Shown: positions 1 through 9,171 of the stretch, piece by piece
Position numbering within the stretch: position 1 is the first letter of the stretch
Layout: every line of letters begins with the position of its first letter
IMG/VR virus record: IMGVR_UViG_3300049596_000679
Location: 21,941 to 85,940 of that record
Source: a virus
DNA: 64,000 bases
Direction: 5' to 3' (one strand)
Translations under genes and position numbers: made by a program
The notes under the pieces: model-generated
What the model was told of the DNA's origin: nothing
Databases searched by the model: none
What the model saw: only the letters and a program-made list of their open reading frames with translations

Positions 1-2
1 AA

Positions 3-833
3 GAAAAAACATTCTTTGAATTTGCTCAAACTTTTTGGCATAATACAATTAATGTAAGAAATAGACAATTTATTACCGATGGTAAGACAGGTGGGTACCC
101 AACCCTTCAATCTATCTATTGGAAATATTTAGAATCGGGGCAAGCGATTAATGTCCCTAATGATAACTTTACATATCAAACAATGATTGATTATGTTAAT
201 GGGTTGGGGACTTATTGGATAAAATTAATTGAACAAATGGTTCCTGCAACCACAATATGGAATACCGGTACTAAATTAGAAAACTCAATTTTCCACAGAC
301 AAAAGTTTGTATGGAGAAGACAAATGGGTTGTCAACTTGTACCAGTACCGTGTGATCCTTGTTATGCAATTGGTCAATTAGTGCCTTATGATTGTCCAAT
401 ACAATCTGTTGAGTGTCCTATTTACCCTTGGGGGTCTAGTCCTAACGTTAATTCATTTGGTGTTGTTTTAGGTGATGTTTTGACTACATATTTAAATGAT
501 AATGGTTATAATTTAAATAATGATTGTTTGGTTAACACATTAACATCTGAATGGTATGTTGATGTTAGATTAAATGGAAATCAAATTATAGATTATAAAT
601 TCTTTGATGGGTATGGTTATTCTGTTAGTGGAACAAGTTTCCCAACTCAAGTGAATTGGTTAAATGCCCTTTATGACTCATTACCACAAATGATTAATGA
701 AGGTTTAACGTTTAATATTGATGAAACAACAAATATTGTGACAATTTTTAATAATAATTGTATTTCACTTAATAACCAAAACAATTTTGAATTAAATGTG
801 GGGATAAATTTTGATATAATTTGTAATCAATAA
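3..833 (+). CDS. Virion tail/adhesin protein, 3' part of a gene entering from the left edge
   Basis: The frame is open from base 3, so the gene begins outside the window and the ATG at 183 is internal. No family was recognised. The visible protein has an aromatic-rich part followed by a Cys-rich stretch (CDPCYAIG, DCPIQSVECP). Its last ~100 residues form a module with the pattern W-x-V-D-V ... PTQxNWLxAL ... NNNCISLN ... IICNQ. A diverged copy of that module lies near the end of the next protein (about nucleotides 2690-3000). The stop codon overlaps the next ATG (TAATG), so both are probably translated as one operon. Tail or baseplate adhesin role is inferred from the neighbours. Confidence 0.75.
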   Translation, partial: EKTFFEFAQTFWHNTINVRNRQFITDGKTGGYPTLQSIYWKYLESGQAINVPNDNFTYQTMIDYVNGLGTYWIKLIEQMVPATTIWNTGTKLENSIFHRQKFVWRRQMGCQLVPVPCDPCYAIGQLVPYDCPIQSVECPIYPWGSSPNVNSFGVVLGDVLTTYLNDNGYNLNNDCLVNTLTSEWYVDVRLNGNQIIDYKFFDGYGYSVSGTSFPTQVNWLNALYDSLPQMINEGLTFNIDETTNIVTIFNNNCISLNNQNNFELNVGINFDIICNQ

Positions 834-3514
834 TGGGATCAATAAGTACATATGGTTTTTCTGTAACAGGAGATTGTACAAATATGGGGTTAGGTGAGGT
901 AACTTTTTCTGTTACGGGAGATAGTCCAAATTGGTTGGTTATTGAAACACCTACCGCCAATCTTAATTTACCAACTTCCGCATTAACGGTAGTTGATTAT
1001 GTTTATTATTATTCAGGTTTAAGTGCGGGTAGTTACTTTTTACAAGTATATGACTCAACATATAGTAATTATGAGGTTGTAAATTTTTATATTTCTTCAG
1101 GTACCTGTGTTTCAATTAATACAACAGATACTACTTGTGGTTTTAATAATGGAGGTATAACTGCAACAACACAATCTTATTATGGTGGTGGTGCAGGTGC
1201 TACTTTTGTTTTATATGATATTAATAATAATTTTATTTCAAGCGGAACTTCGGTAAGTAATGAATATGTTTTTCCTCCTGTTTCTGGTGGAACTTATTAT
1301 GTTGTTGCTGATGATGGGGGTGGTTGTCAAGGTATAAGTGAATCCTGTATTGTTAAAGAATCAATACCATTTGATTATGGTTATTATGTTGTAAATGATG
1401 GAAGTTGTATAAGTAATGATGGTAGTGGTAAAATATTTTTAACAGGTTTATCTGATCCAAGTTTATACACGGTTAATTGGTTAACGAGTGTTAATGGGCA
1501 AACTGGAACAACGGTAACAGGTTTAACTGCTGGATTGTATAACGTACAAGTGACCAATGAAGATGGATGTGTTGCAAGTAAAATAATTACAATTACTGGT
1601 GTGGAACCATTAGGTATTGGTGGTTTTATGACATATCCACCAAGTTGTTTCACTAATGATGGTGAAATAAACATAATTGTAACAGGTGGAACCGCACCAT
1701 ATTATATTGGATGTTCAAATGGTGATAGTACAATAATATTTAATAACGATTATACGTTTACAGGTTTATTTTCGGGAACATACAATTTTAACATAATAGA
1801 TGCCGGAGTATGTACCGTATCAGGGACAACTTCTATCAACACATCTAATAGTTTTCAGGTATTAAGTGTTAATACCGTAAATTCAACTTGTAATGATAAT
1901 ACGGGATCGGTAACTATTACGTTAATTGGTTCGGGATATTATACATATAGTTTAACAAATTCATCAAATAATACAACAACTTTTGGTCCTACTACTAATA
2001 TAGTACAACAATTTAATACATTATCTTCAGGTAATTATGATTTGGTTGTAACTGATGGTATATGTACATATGAAACCACAATTACAATTGATAATACTGA
2101 AAAATTTACAATTTCCGCAATTACTCAAAATACTACTTGTGGGTTAAATGATGGATCAATACAATTATTAGCAAGTAGTGGTGGGACATTACCTTATAGT
2201 TATCAGATTACGGGATTTCCACCTTCATTAACCACTACTTTTAATGATTTAGCTCCTGGTAATTATGTTGGTACGGTAACCGATAATACGGGTTGTTCGC
2301 AAACTTTAAATCTTTATATTAATAATTCTAATGGGGTATTATTTGATTTAATTGTGACTCAACCAACAAGTGGTAATAATGGTCAAATTGATACTATTAT
2401 ATATAACGGAACACCAACATTTACATATGATTGGAGTCCAAACGTTAATGGTCAAACAGGATCAACCGTTACATCATTAAGTGGTGGTACATATAGTTTG
2501 GAGTTAACAGATTCAAGTGGATGTACATATACAAAAACGGTTACTTTATCAGGAACTAATAAAAAATTAAGTTATCAAACATATAACATATGTAATGATA
2601 ATTTCCAAAATACGGGAATACTTGGTAAACGAGGTATGCAACAAATGTTATCCGAAGGTTTTGCAGATTTAACATATGATGATACTGGATGTGTTATTGT
2701 TAACGCTAATTTTATTGCGGATGTTACGGTTGATGGAGTGAATACTCAAGAATCCTTTTATATTTCATCAGGATTAACGGATTATCCATCTGATTATACT
2801 TGGGGACAAACTCTTATTGGGGTTTTAGAAAGTTATGATGGTATCAGTAAAGTTGAGATAGACTATACAACTAATGAAATAAAAATTTATAATAAATGTG
2901 TTGAAATTAATGGATGTCAACCTGAAACTATTTATTATTTATCTGATGCGAATATTGTAATCAATCTAAAATTAGAATATAATATTTCTTGTTATCAATG
3001 TGTTGTAACCCCAACCCCAACCCCAACACAAACGGTAACACAAACGGTAACCTCAACACAAACGTTAACCCCAACACAAACGTTAACACAAACGGTAACC
3101 CCAACACAAACGGTAACACAAACGGTAACCCCAACACAAACGGTAACCCCAACACAAACCACAACACAAACGGTAACCCCAACACAAAGTGTTACAAGCA
3201 CTCCTACACCTACAGTGACACCTACAAATACGGAAACACAAACACCAACTCCTACACCTACGCCAACAGAAACAACAACGCCTACACCAACTCCTACACT
3301 AACTCCAACACCAACAATACCTTGTAATACTTATTGGTTATTTGAGGGTGGTTTTGCAGGAGCTACGTTTGATTATACAGATTGTGATGGAGCATTACAA
3401 ATGGTTTTGGTTGGTATAGGTAGTTCCGAATCTCGTTGTGGCTACCTTTTACCCGATCCAACACTAATATCAGGTAGTGGGACATTTTCAGATTCAGGAC
3501 CTTGCCCTCCTTAA
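833..3514 (+). CDS. Large SprB-repeat tail adhesin with Thr-Pro linker
   Basis: This 893-residue protein is built from about six or seven tandem ~75-residue beta-sandwich repeats of the SprB/PKD-like type. Each carries a C-x-x-N/D-x-G-S/G-I start, a 'GGTxPYxY' or equivalent strand, and a 'LSxGxYxxxVTDxxGC' end. SprB is the gliding-motility adhesin of Flavobacteria; such repeats in a phage suggest a fibre that binds or mimics the host surface. Around residue 615 the repeats give way to the module shared with the preceding gene. A Thr/Pro/Gln-rich linker (residues ~725-825) and a Cys-bounded terminal module ending in 'SDSGPCPP' follow. Start overlaps the previous stop. Tail-fibre function is inferred. 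Confidence 0.85.
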   Translation: MGSISTYGFSVTGDCTNMGLGEVTFSVTGDSPNWLVIETPTANLNLPTSALTVVDYVYYYSGLSAGSYFLQVYDSTYSNYEVVNFYISSGTCVSINTTDTTCGFNNGGITATTQSYYGGGAGATFVLYDINNNFISSGTSVSNEYVFPPVSGGTYYVVADDGGGCQGISESCIVKESIPFDYGYYVVNDGSCISNDGSGKIFLTGLSDPSLYTVNWLTSVNGQTGTTVTGLTAGLYNVQVTNEDGCVASKIITITGVEPLGIGGFMTYPPSCFTNDGEINIIVTGGTAPYYIGCSNGDSTIIFNNDYTFTGLFSGTYNFNIIDAGVCTVSGTTSINTSNSFQVLSVNTVNSTCNDNTGSVTITLIGSGYYTYSLTNSSNNTTTFGPTTNIVQQFNTLSSGNYDLVVTDGICTYETTITIDNTEKFTISAITQNTTCGLNDGSIQLLASSGGTLPYSYQITGFPPSLTTTFNDLAPGNYVGTVTDNTGCSQTLNLYINNSNGVLFDLIVTQPTSGNNGQIDTIIYNGTPTFTYDWSPNVNGQTGSTVTSLSGGTYSLELTDSSGCTYTKTVTLSGTNKKLSYQTYNICNDNFQNTGILGKRGMQQMLSEGFADLTYDDTGCVIVNANFIADVTVDGVNTQESFYISSGLTDYPSDYTWGQTLIGVLESYDGISKVEIDYTTNEIKIYNKCVEINGCQPETIYYLSDANIVINLKLEYNISCYQCVVTPTPTPTQTVTQTVTSTQTLTPTQTLTQTVTPTQTVTQTVTPTQTVTPTQTTTQTVTPTQSVTSTPTPTVTPTNTETQTPTPTPTPTETTTPTPTPTLTPTPTIPCNTYWLFEGGFAGATFDYTDCDGALQMVLVGIGSSESRCGYLLPDPTLISGSGTFSDSGPCPP
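3004..3330 (+). repeat. Thr-Pro/Thr-Gln coding tandem repeat
   Basis: Degenerate short tandem repeats based on the units 'acacaaacggtaac' and 'cctacacca' encode TPTPTPTQTVT-type linkers. Unit lengths stay multiples of three, so the frame is open through it. Open frames in the other five readings here are shadows of the repeat. Similar but shorter Thr-rich linkers occur at about 6475-6600 and 7800-7905, and on the minus strand within 9172-10851. The repeat is a likely site of slippage and of length variation in the linker. Confidence 0.85.
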
Positions 3515-3528
3515 TTTAAATTCACTTT

Positions 3529-3536
3529 TATTTATT
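3529..3536 (+). promoter_or_regulatory. Candidate phage late-promoter motif TATTTATT
   Basis: TATTTATT lies 19 nt before the ATG of the glycosyltransferase-like gene, in the gap after the adhesin gene. It belongs to a recurring TATTTAT(A/T) motif found upstream of many genes in this window in gene orientation. Confidence 0.45.
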
Positions 3537-3555
3537 ATGTGATATCTTTTAATAT

Positions 3556-4530
3556 ATGGAAGATATTCTTTTTGTTACCGCACAACCTGACGTACCTTAT
3601 TTTCATTGGCAAGTAAAGTTGTATACGCATAATTTCATTGAGAAAGGAATTAAACCTTGTCAGATCCATGTAATTTTTGGATTACAAAAAAAACAACAAC
3701 CATCACAAGGTGCTTTAGAATTATGTGATTATGGTTTTAATGTTCATTTTTATGATGACGATAGAGAAACCAAATCATATATACCAAGTATAAAACCATA
3801 TTTAATTTTTCAATGGTTAAACGAATATCCTGAAAATAGTAAATTATTTTTCTTACACGATTCAGATATCATATTCAGTAGATTACCAGATTTTGATAAG
3901 TTATTAAATGATAATATTTCATATCTATCCGACACAATAGGGTATATTGGTTACAACTACATTAAAGATTGTTGTGATAGATATGAGAAACAATATCCAT
4001 CATCAAACAAAGAGCAATTATTTCAAGAAATGGCTGACATTATTGGGATTGATGTTGATTTAATTAAACAAAACCAAGAAAATTCAGGTGGAGGACAATA
4101 CCTTATTAAAAATACGGATCCTTTATTATGGGGTAAGATTTATGATGATTGTACTCCACTTTATAATCAAATGTTGGATTACCAAAGAAGGTTCCCAATT
4201 AATCCAGGTCAAATACAATTTTGGACTGCAGAAATGTGGTCGTTATTATGGAATATGTGGAATTCAGGATATGAGACAAAAATTACAAATGAATTAGATT
4301 TTTCTTGGGCAACTGATGATATTGATATTTATAATAAAAAACCAATATTACATATGGCAGGTGTAACCGACCAATTAAAAACTACAAAATTTTATAAGGG
4401 AGATTTTATAAACAGGAATCCAATTGAGGATTTAAGGAATGATAGTAATTACTTCAATTATGTGGATAAAAATAGTTCCACAATTAAATATATTGAAGTA
4501 ATGGAGTCATTTTTAGAAAAAAATAAATAA
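3556..4530 (+). CDS. Putative GT-A type glycosyltransferase
   Basis: The 324-residue protein opens with a beta-strand 'ILFVTAQPD' and has an acidic D-x-D motif in 'FFLHDSDIIF' (about residues 98-106). This is the arrangement of the metal/nucleotide-sugar site in GT-A glycosyltransferases. Later motifs (WTAEMWSLLWNMW; HMAG near the C terminus) fit a substrate-binding half. The gene sits between two tail-adhesin genes, so glycosylation of virion proteins or of host surface glycans is a reasonable guess. The family was not identified exactly; it could be another nucleotide-diphospho-sugar transferase. Confidence 0.6.
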   Translation: MEDILFVTAQPDVPYFHWQVKLYTHNFIEKGIKPCQIHVIFGLQKKQQPSQGALELCDYGFNVHFYDDDRETKSYIPSIKPYLIFQWLNEYPENSKLFFLHDSDIIFSRLPDFDKLLNDNISYLSDTIGYIGYNYIKDCCDRYEKQYPSSNKEQLFQEMADIIGIDVDLIKQNQENSGGGQYLIKNTDPLLWGKIYDDCTPLYNQMLDYQRRFPINPGQIQFWTAEMWSLLWNMWNSGYETKITNELDFSWATDDIDIYNKKPILHMAGVTDQLKTTKFYKGDFINRNPIEDLRNDSNYFNYVDKNSSTIKYIEVMESFLEKNK

Positions 4531-4535
4531 CTGAT

Positions 4536-4543
4536 TATTTATT
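4536..4543 (+). promoter_or_regulatory. Candidate late-promoter motif TATTTATT
   Basis: TATTTATT only 4 nt before the ATG of the following adhesin gene. If it is a -10-like element, the transcript would have almost no leader. Confidence 0.4.
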
Positions 4544-4547
4544 AGTA

Positions 4548-5873
4548 ATGGGAACTCAACCGATAATAGTAAAACCTGTAAATGAATGTGCAATAATAAC
4601 GTTATTTCCAATGACGGCTATATGTAATAGTAATAATCCAAGTACACCACAATCTTACGATGGATCAGTTAGTGTTTTGGTTAGTGGTGGTACTCCACCA
4701 TATAATATTACTTGGGAAGAAGGTGGATCTGGACCAACAAAGTCTAATCTTGGTGTTGGTGATTATCATGCAACCATAGTTGATTTTTATGGTGATTTTA
4801 CGGCAAATACAATATGTAGTTTAACTGCGGAAACAACAACCACCACAACTTCCACTTCAACAACTACATTACCTGTTTATAGTGGTTTATGTATGTATTT
4901 TACAAATACGCATGGGTCTAACTCGGAAACACATGAATTTTTATTTAATGGGTATTTAAATGGGCAACCTACTTGGAAATCTGATGATAATTTATATGAT
5001 ATATATTGGAGTACAGGAACAACAAATCAATGGTTAGTTGATGGGTGGAGTAATGGTATTATATATAATTCAAACACATCTACACCTCCATTAACGGGAT
5101 GGCAATTCTTAGGTGGAAGTTATTCTGCGTCATATGTAATTACTGTATTGGAAGGGGCTTGTGTGAATAATCCTATGATTAATATGTCAATAAGTACACA
5201 AGCGCCAACGTGTCTTAATAATGGTAGTATTATTATAACTGCAAATGGTGGAACACCGGCATACCAATATTCAATTAATGGAGGAACTACGTATCAATCA
5301 AGTCCGGTATTTAGTAATTTAGGGGGAGGTATTTATAGTGTTATGGTTAAAGATTCGAATAATATAACCACAACACAAAGTGTTACGTTAACATCATTAC
5401 CTATTATTAACAATTATCAAATTCAATTACTTTTAACTGGACCTAATTCTTTTAATATTGTCGTAACACCTACATTACCTATTGGTGCGTACATTACGTT
5501 TAATTTATTACATAATAGTACATTTAAATTAGCTCCTTCACCAACTGTCGCAACATATAATAATTTAGTTACGGTTATTGTTAATGGGGCTCCAATAACA
5601 ACACCATCACCTATCTTAACTACAAGTACAACGTTTAATCCTTGTGATTCAGGGTCAATTTACACAAATATTAATGTAACTAATTGGAATTCAATAACAT
5701 TTAATTCGTCAACTACAATAAGTGGTACTTTTACAAATACTATAAACCCAATAACACCTTTAGTTACTTGTTATAATGTTACTGGTCAAAGTAAATTATT
5801 TATTAATAATGCTAAGTTGAATAAATGTGGATGTTGTAATCTTATAGTTAAAAATCCACCATATAATAAATAA
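4548..5873 (+). CDS. SprB-repeat tail protein with Thr linker
   Basis: This 441-residue protein starts with one SprB-like repeat (C-N-S ... SYDGSVSVLVSGGTPPYNITW ... GVGDYHATIVD). A poly-Thr/Ser linker follows at about residue 100, then a Cys-bounded module and a second SprB-like repeat with 'CLNNGSIIITANGGTPAYQY'. A terminal beta-rich domain ends in a Cys cluster (KCGCC). Composition and layout match the flanking adhesins, so it is very likely a virion surface component. Its own TATTTATT motif just upstream suggests separate late expression. Confidence 0.8.
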   Translation: MGTQPIIVKPVNECAIITLFPMTAICNSNNPSTPQSYDGSVSVLVSGGTPPYNITWEEGGSGPTKSNLGVGDYHATIVDFYGDFTANTICSLTAETTTTTTSTSTTTLPVYSGLCMYFTNTHGSNSETHEFLFNGYLNGQPTWKSDDNLYDIYWSTGTTNQWLVDGWSNGIIYNSNTSTPPLTGWQFLGGSYSASYVITVLEGACVNNPMINMSISTQAPTCLNNGSIIITANGGTPAYQYSINGGTTYQSSPVFSNLGGGIYSVMVKDSNNITTTQSVTLTSLPIINNYQIQLLLTGPNSFNIVVTPTLPIGAYITFNLLHNSTFKLAPSPTVATYNNLVTVIVNGAPITTPSPILTTSTTFNPCDSGSIYTNINVTNWNSITFNSSTTISGTFTNTINPITPLVTCYNVTGQSKLFINNAKLNKCGCCNLIVKNPPYNK

Positions 5874-5889
5874 AAATTAAGTAATAAAC

Positions 5890-5897
5890 TATTTATT
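5890..5897 (+). promoter_or_regulatory. Candidate late-promoter motif TATTTATT
   Basis: TATTTATT 6 nt before the ATG of the 846-residue structural gene; same motif and orientation as at the preceding two genes. Confidence 0.4.
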
Positions 5898-5903
5898 GAT
5901 TAA

Positions 5904-8444
5904 ATGAGTTATATATTAAAAAATACATCAGGGTTAGTTAACACTAGAATTACTGACACCGGAAGGTTAAAATTATCACAAGGTAATTTTAATATATCCT
6001 ATTTCCAAATTGGGGATAGTGAAGTGTCATATAATGAATTACCAAACACTTATAATCAATCAAATAGTGTTGTTTTAGAACCAAGTTTTAATAGTCAAAA
6101 TAACGCTGGGTCTCCTGAATCAAACAAACAAAATATTAAATACCCATATTATGTTGATGACAATAATATTAATACATATGGTATACCATTTATGGATTCT
6201 GTTATTGAACCTGTTTATAATAGAGCTCCACTAAGAGGATTTTTCACAGGTAATACAACCGCATCAACAATTAACTATAGTGCATTTATAGGATCAAAAT
6301 ATGTTGTCACATCCAACTATATTGTTGATATGTCAACATTAGATGGGTCAAATCAAATAAAAATAATTCAAGATATATGTGATCCAACAAATACTAACAG
6401 ACCTGCAATTGGAGATTTTATTACAATATATTATGATGGTTTAGCAAAGTATGATTGTTCTTGTGATAATTTACCTACACCTACACCAACGGCAACAATA
6501 GGTACTACACCAACATTAACTAATACTCCCACTGCGTCAAATACTAATTCTGATCCGTGTGCGTCACCAACACCTACACCAACTCCATCGGCAACACCTT
6601 GTTTGACACCATCAAATAAACCTGTTTGTCCTATACCACCTGATCCATCATGTGTTAAACCTGTTCACTCATGTTTCCCTATCTTAACTTATAGAATTAT
6701 TGATATTTGTGAGAACAATGTGACTTTGGATAGGCCAACACCAAATTATATTGGTTTAAGTACGTATTGTTTTGGTAGAGTATTAGTATACCCACCGAAT
6801 ATGACAACAATATATGATAGTATCACACCTAGACCACATTGGGCTGATGATGTTATTAATTTTGAATCTATTTGTGATGTTGATCAATTTGATGTTAAAG
6901 TATGGAATATGAATATTCCATGGACTGAAAGTCCTGCAGGATTAAGATCTACTGAGTATGAAGATTATACGTATTTTGGTTCTATTGATTATATTGGTAG
7001 TAAAGAATATTTTGGATACAATTCTACATCAGGACAGACTGATACAAGTTATGTGTATTATTATAACTCATTTGATGAAATTGTTCAGGTTAAACCTGAG
7101 GAACAGAAAGCAATTGCAATTATACATTATACTAACCAAACTATCGATTTCTTCTATGGTGAGAAATTTGCGTTGGAACCATACAACAATTCAAATCCTG
7201 ATGATACTACAGGACAAGCAAGAAACTTTAAATTACATATGCCAACATTAATGTGGCATAAAAATCCTGAGTGTTGTTATGGTCAAACATTTTGGGTTGA
7301 TCCTCCGGGATTTGACGGAAAAGATTTATTCCAAGTTCAATATATTAAGTCAACTAAAAATGGTGATATGAACCAACCTGGTATTCGTTATTATCATTTG
7401 TGGGACACCAATGCAAATGCAAATGGATTACCAAGTAGAGTTGGTAAAGTATTCCCTGATAGTAAATTAATTATTATTGATGATGAGGAAATTATAGCTG
7501 CGTTATCATACAAGTCAAATAGAAATTGGACATTAACGGCACCACAGGTATCTTTAATAACTCCTAACACTTGTGGTTTAACTACCGCAACTACTGAAGG
7601 TATTTTAACAGGTAGTAGTGAAACTATGTTTGTTACTTATAGGTTAAGTAATCCTTATAATTTTACTAATTCATTACATTCTAACTATTATTCTAAAATA
7701 CTGGGTAATAATAATGATTGTAATCCTGACACATCTAAAAATGTGGCGGTTAGATTTGGTGCTGAATTTAAATGTTTAACACAACCTGGATATAATCCTG
7801 TTACAACTACAACAACGTATTCTCCATTAACAACTACTACTACTTATCCTTTATTAACAACGACTACAACTTATTTACCATTAACGACTACCACAACAAC
7901 ACATTGCCCAACTACTTGTGATACACCTAGTGGGTTCTTTGCGACTAACTTCCAAGTAATTGCACAAAAAGTGGTAACAGGACAAAGACCTGATCCATCT
8001 AAATGGAAAGTTATTGACTACACTAGTTCGTTATCGGCAACAACAATAAATGGGTATATAACTGAAGAAGGTTTAACTGGAACAACATTTGTTATTACCC
8101 CTGATCTTTATAATAATTCACCATATTATAATCTTAACAATTTCATCCCATTAACACCACTTGGTACTACCACACCTAATCTTAATTTTGGTGATGAGTA
8201 TTTTTTCTATGGATCTTTTGAAAGTGATATACAGGCAACAATTTATGAGATGAGGTATAAAGTAAATTTAAGTTTTGCAGAATTCCAAACCACAACAAAT
8301 CCTACATGGAAAAAAGGGTCTAATTCTTATGTTACTGAGATTGCGTTACTTGATAGTAATAAAGATGTTATGGTGGTTTCTAAAATGCAATCACCTGTGT
8401 TAAGACAAGGTATACAACAATTTGTAGTTAAGTTAGATTTGTAA
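5904..8444 (+). CDS. Large virion structural protein (tail/baseplate-like)
   Basis: The 846-residue protein begins 'MSYILKNTSGLVNTRITDTG', which looks like a conserved attachment N terminus of phage tail or baseplate proteins. The body is beta-rich and Tyr/Asn-rich. Two Pro/Thr linkers interrupt it, one of TPTPTPT type near residue 195 and one made of TTTTTTY repeats near residue 635. The C terminus (MYVxLDL-type end '...FVVKLDL') is a globular domain. The position downstream of the adhesins and the shared linker style support a virion role. The exact position in the tail cannot be read from sequence. Confidence 0.7.
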   Translation: MSYILKNTSGLVNTRITDTGRLKLSQGNFNISYFQIGDSEVSYNELPNTYNQSNSVVLEPSFNSQNNAGSPESNKQNIKYPYYVDDNNINTYGIPFMDSVIEPVYNRAPLRGFFTGNTTASTINYSAFIGSKYVVTSNYIVDMSTLDGSNQIKIIQDICDPTNTNRPAIGDFITIYYDGLAKYDCSCDNLPTPTPTATIGTTPTLTNTPTASNTNSDPCASPTPTPTPSATPCLTPSNKPVCPIPPDPSCVKPVHSCFPILTYRIIDICENNVTLDRPTPNYIGLSTYCFGRVLVYPPNMTTIYDSITPRPHWADDVINFESICDVDQFDVKVWNMNIPWTESPAGLRSTEYEDYTYFGSIDYIGSKEYFGYNSTSGQTDTSYVYYYNSFDEIVQVKPEEQKAIAIIHYTNQTIDFFYGEKFALEPYNNSNPDDTTGQARNFKLHMPTLMWHKNPECCYGQTFWVDPPGFDGKDLFQVQYIKSTKNGDMNQPGIRYYHLWDTNANANGLPSRVGKVFPDSKLIIIDDEEIIAALSYKSNRNWTLTAPQVSLITPNTCGLTTATTEGILTGSSETMFVTYRLSNPYNFTNSLHSNYYSKILGNNNDCNPDTSKNVAVRFGAEFKCLTQPGYNPVTTTTTYSPLTTTTTYPLLTTTTTYLPLTTTTTTHCPTTCDTPSGFFATNFQVIAQKVVTGQRPDPSKWKVIDYTSSLSATTINGYITEEGLTGTTFVITPDLYNNSPYYNLNNFIPLTPLGTTTPNLNFGDEYFFYGSFESDIQATIYEMRYKVNLSFAEFQTTTNPTWKKGSNSYVTEIALLDSNKDVMVVSKMQSPVLRQGIQQFVVKLDL

Positions 8445-8495
8445 AAAACTTTAGTTTTAACATCTTACTATTATATTATAATAAAACAATCTTTT

Positions 8496-9104
8496 ATGAG
8501 GACACCAATGAAAAATTCACCTAAAGTATTGGGATTAGACATCTCAACTAAAACAATAGGGTGGGCACTATTTGATATTAAAACACAAGATTTATTAGAG
8601 TTAACTCACGTATCTCCAAGACCTAAAAATAAAGATACTGAGGAAAATAAGATGTTAGAATTAATATTAAAATCTGAAGTGTTCAAAACTAAATTAGATG
8701 ATTATAAAAAATTAGGGATTGTAAGTGTTATTATTGAAGAACCATTATTAAACTCTAATAATGTTTATACAATCCAAACTTTATTAAGATTTAATACGTT
8801 AATATGTAAAACAATTTATGATGTGTTAGGTATTGTTCCTGAATTTATTTCTACCTATAACTCAAGAAAATTTGCGTTTCCTGAATTAGTTAAAGAAAAT
8901 GATAAAAAGAAACACGTTTTATTTGGAGGACTTCCTAAGGACATTGATAAGAAAATGATCATATGGGAGTTGGTTGCAAAAAAAGAACCTCAGATCCAAT
9001 GGCAATATACAAGAAACAATACTTTAAAGAAAGAAAACTTTGACCAAACAGACGCTTATGCTTGTGTGTTAGGTTATATGAGAAGTAAGGAAATTTGGAG
9101 TTAA
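8496..9104 (+). CDS. RuvC-like Holliday junction resolvase
   Basis: RNase H-fold resolvase, expected to cleave four-way or branched DNA during recombination-dependent replication and before packaging. Visible catalytic acidic residues: D15 in 'VLGLDISTKTIGWA', E81/E82 in 'VIIEEPLL', and D183/D186 in 'FDQTDAYACVLGYM'. At 202 residues it is slightly longer than bacterial RuvC (~170). M1 at 8496 and M5 at 8508 are both possible starts. It lies away from the other recombination genes, between tail genes, and ends at a strong terminator shared with the convergent gene. Confidence 0.85.
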   Translation: MRTPMKNSPKVLGLDISTKTIGWALFDIKTQDLLELTHVSPRPKNKDTEENKMLELILKSEVFKTKLDDYKKLGIVSVIIEEPLLNSNNVYTIQTLLRFNTLICKTIYDVLGIVPEFISTYNSRKFAFPELVKENDKKKHVLFGGLPKDIDKKMIIWELVAKKEPQIQWQYTRNNTLKKENFDQTDAYACVLGYMRSKEIWS

Positions 9105-9130
9105 TATTGGTCTAAATACCAATAATTAGG

Positions 9131-9160
9131 AATATCGGTTAATTAGCCGATATTTTTTTT
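9131..9160 (+). terminator. Rho-independent terminator after the resolvase
   Basis: A 10-bp stem (9131-9140 with 9145-9154, one G-U pair) with an AATT loop is followed by a T run to 9160. It lies between two convergent genes. Confidence 0.85.
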
Positions 9161-9171
9161 ATTTTATATTT

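Noticed and set aside
3004-3200. Regular repeats suggestive of a CRISPR array
   Set aside because: Units are short, contiguous and in coding frame; there are no unique spacers and no cas genes.
2961-3327. Several long open frames on both strands over the Thr-Pro repeat
   Set aside because: They exist only because the tandem repeat unit lacks stops in all frames; their products are pure repeats, and the plus-strand adhesin frame explains the region.
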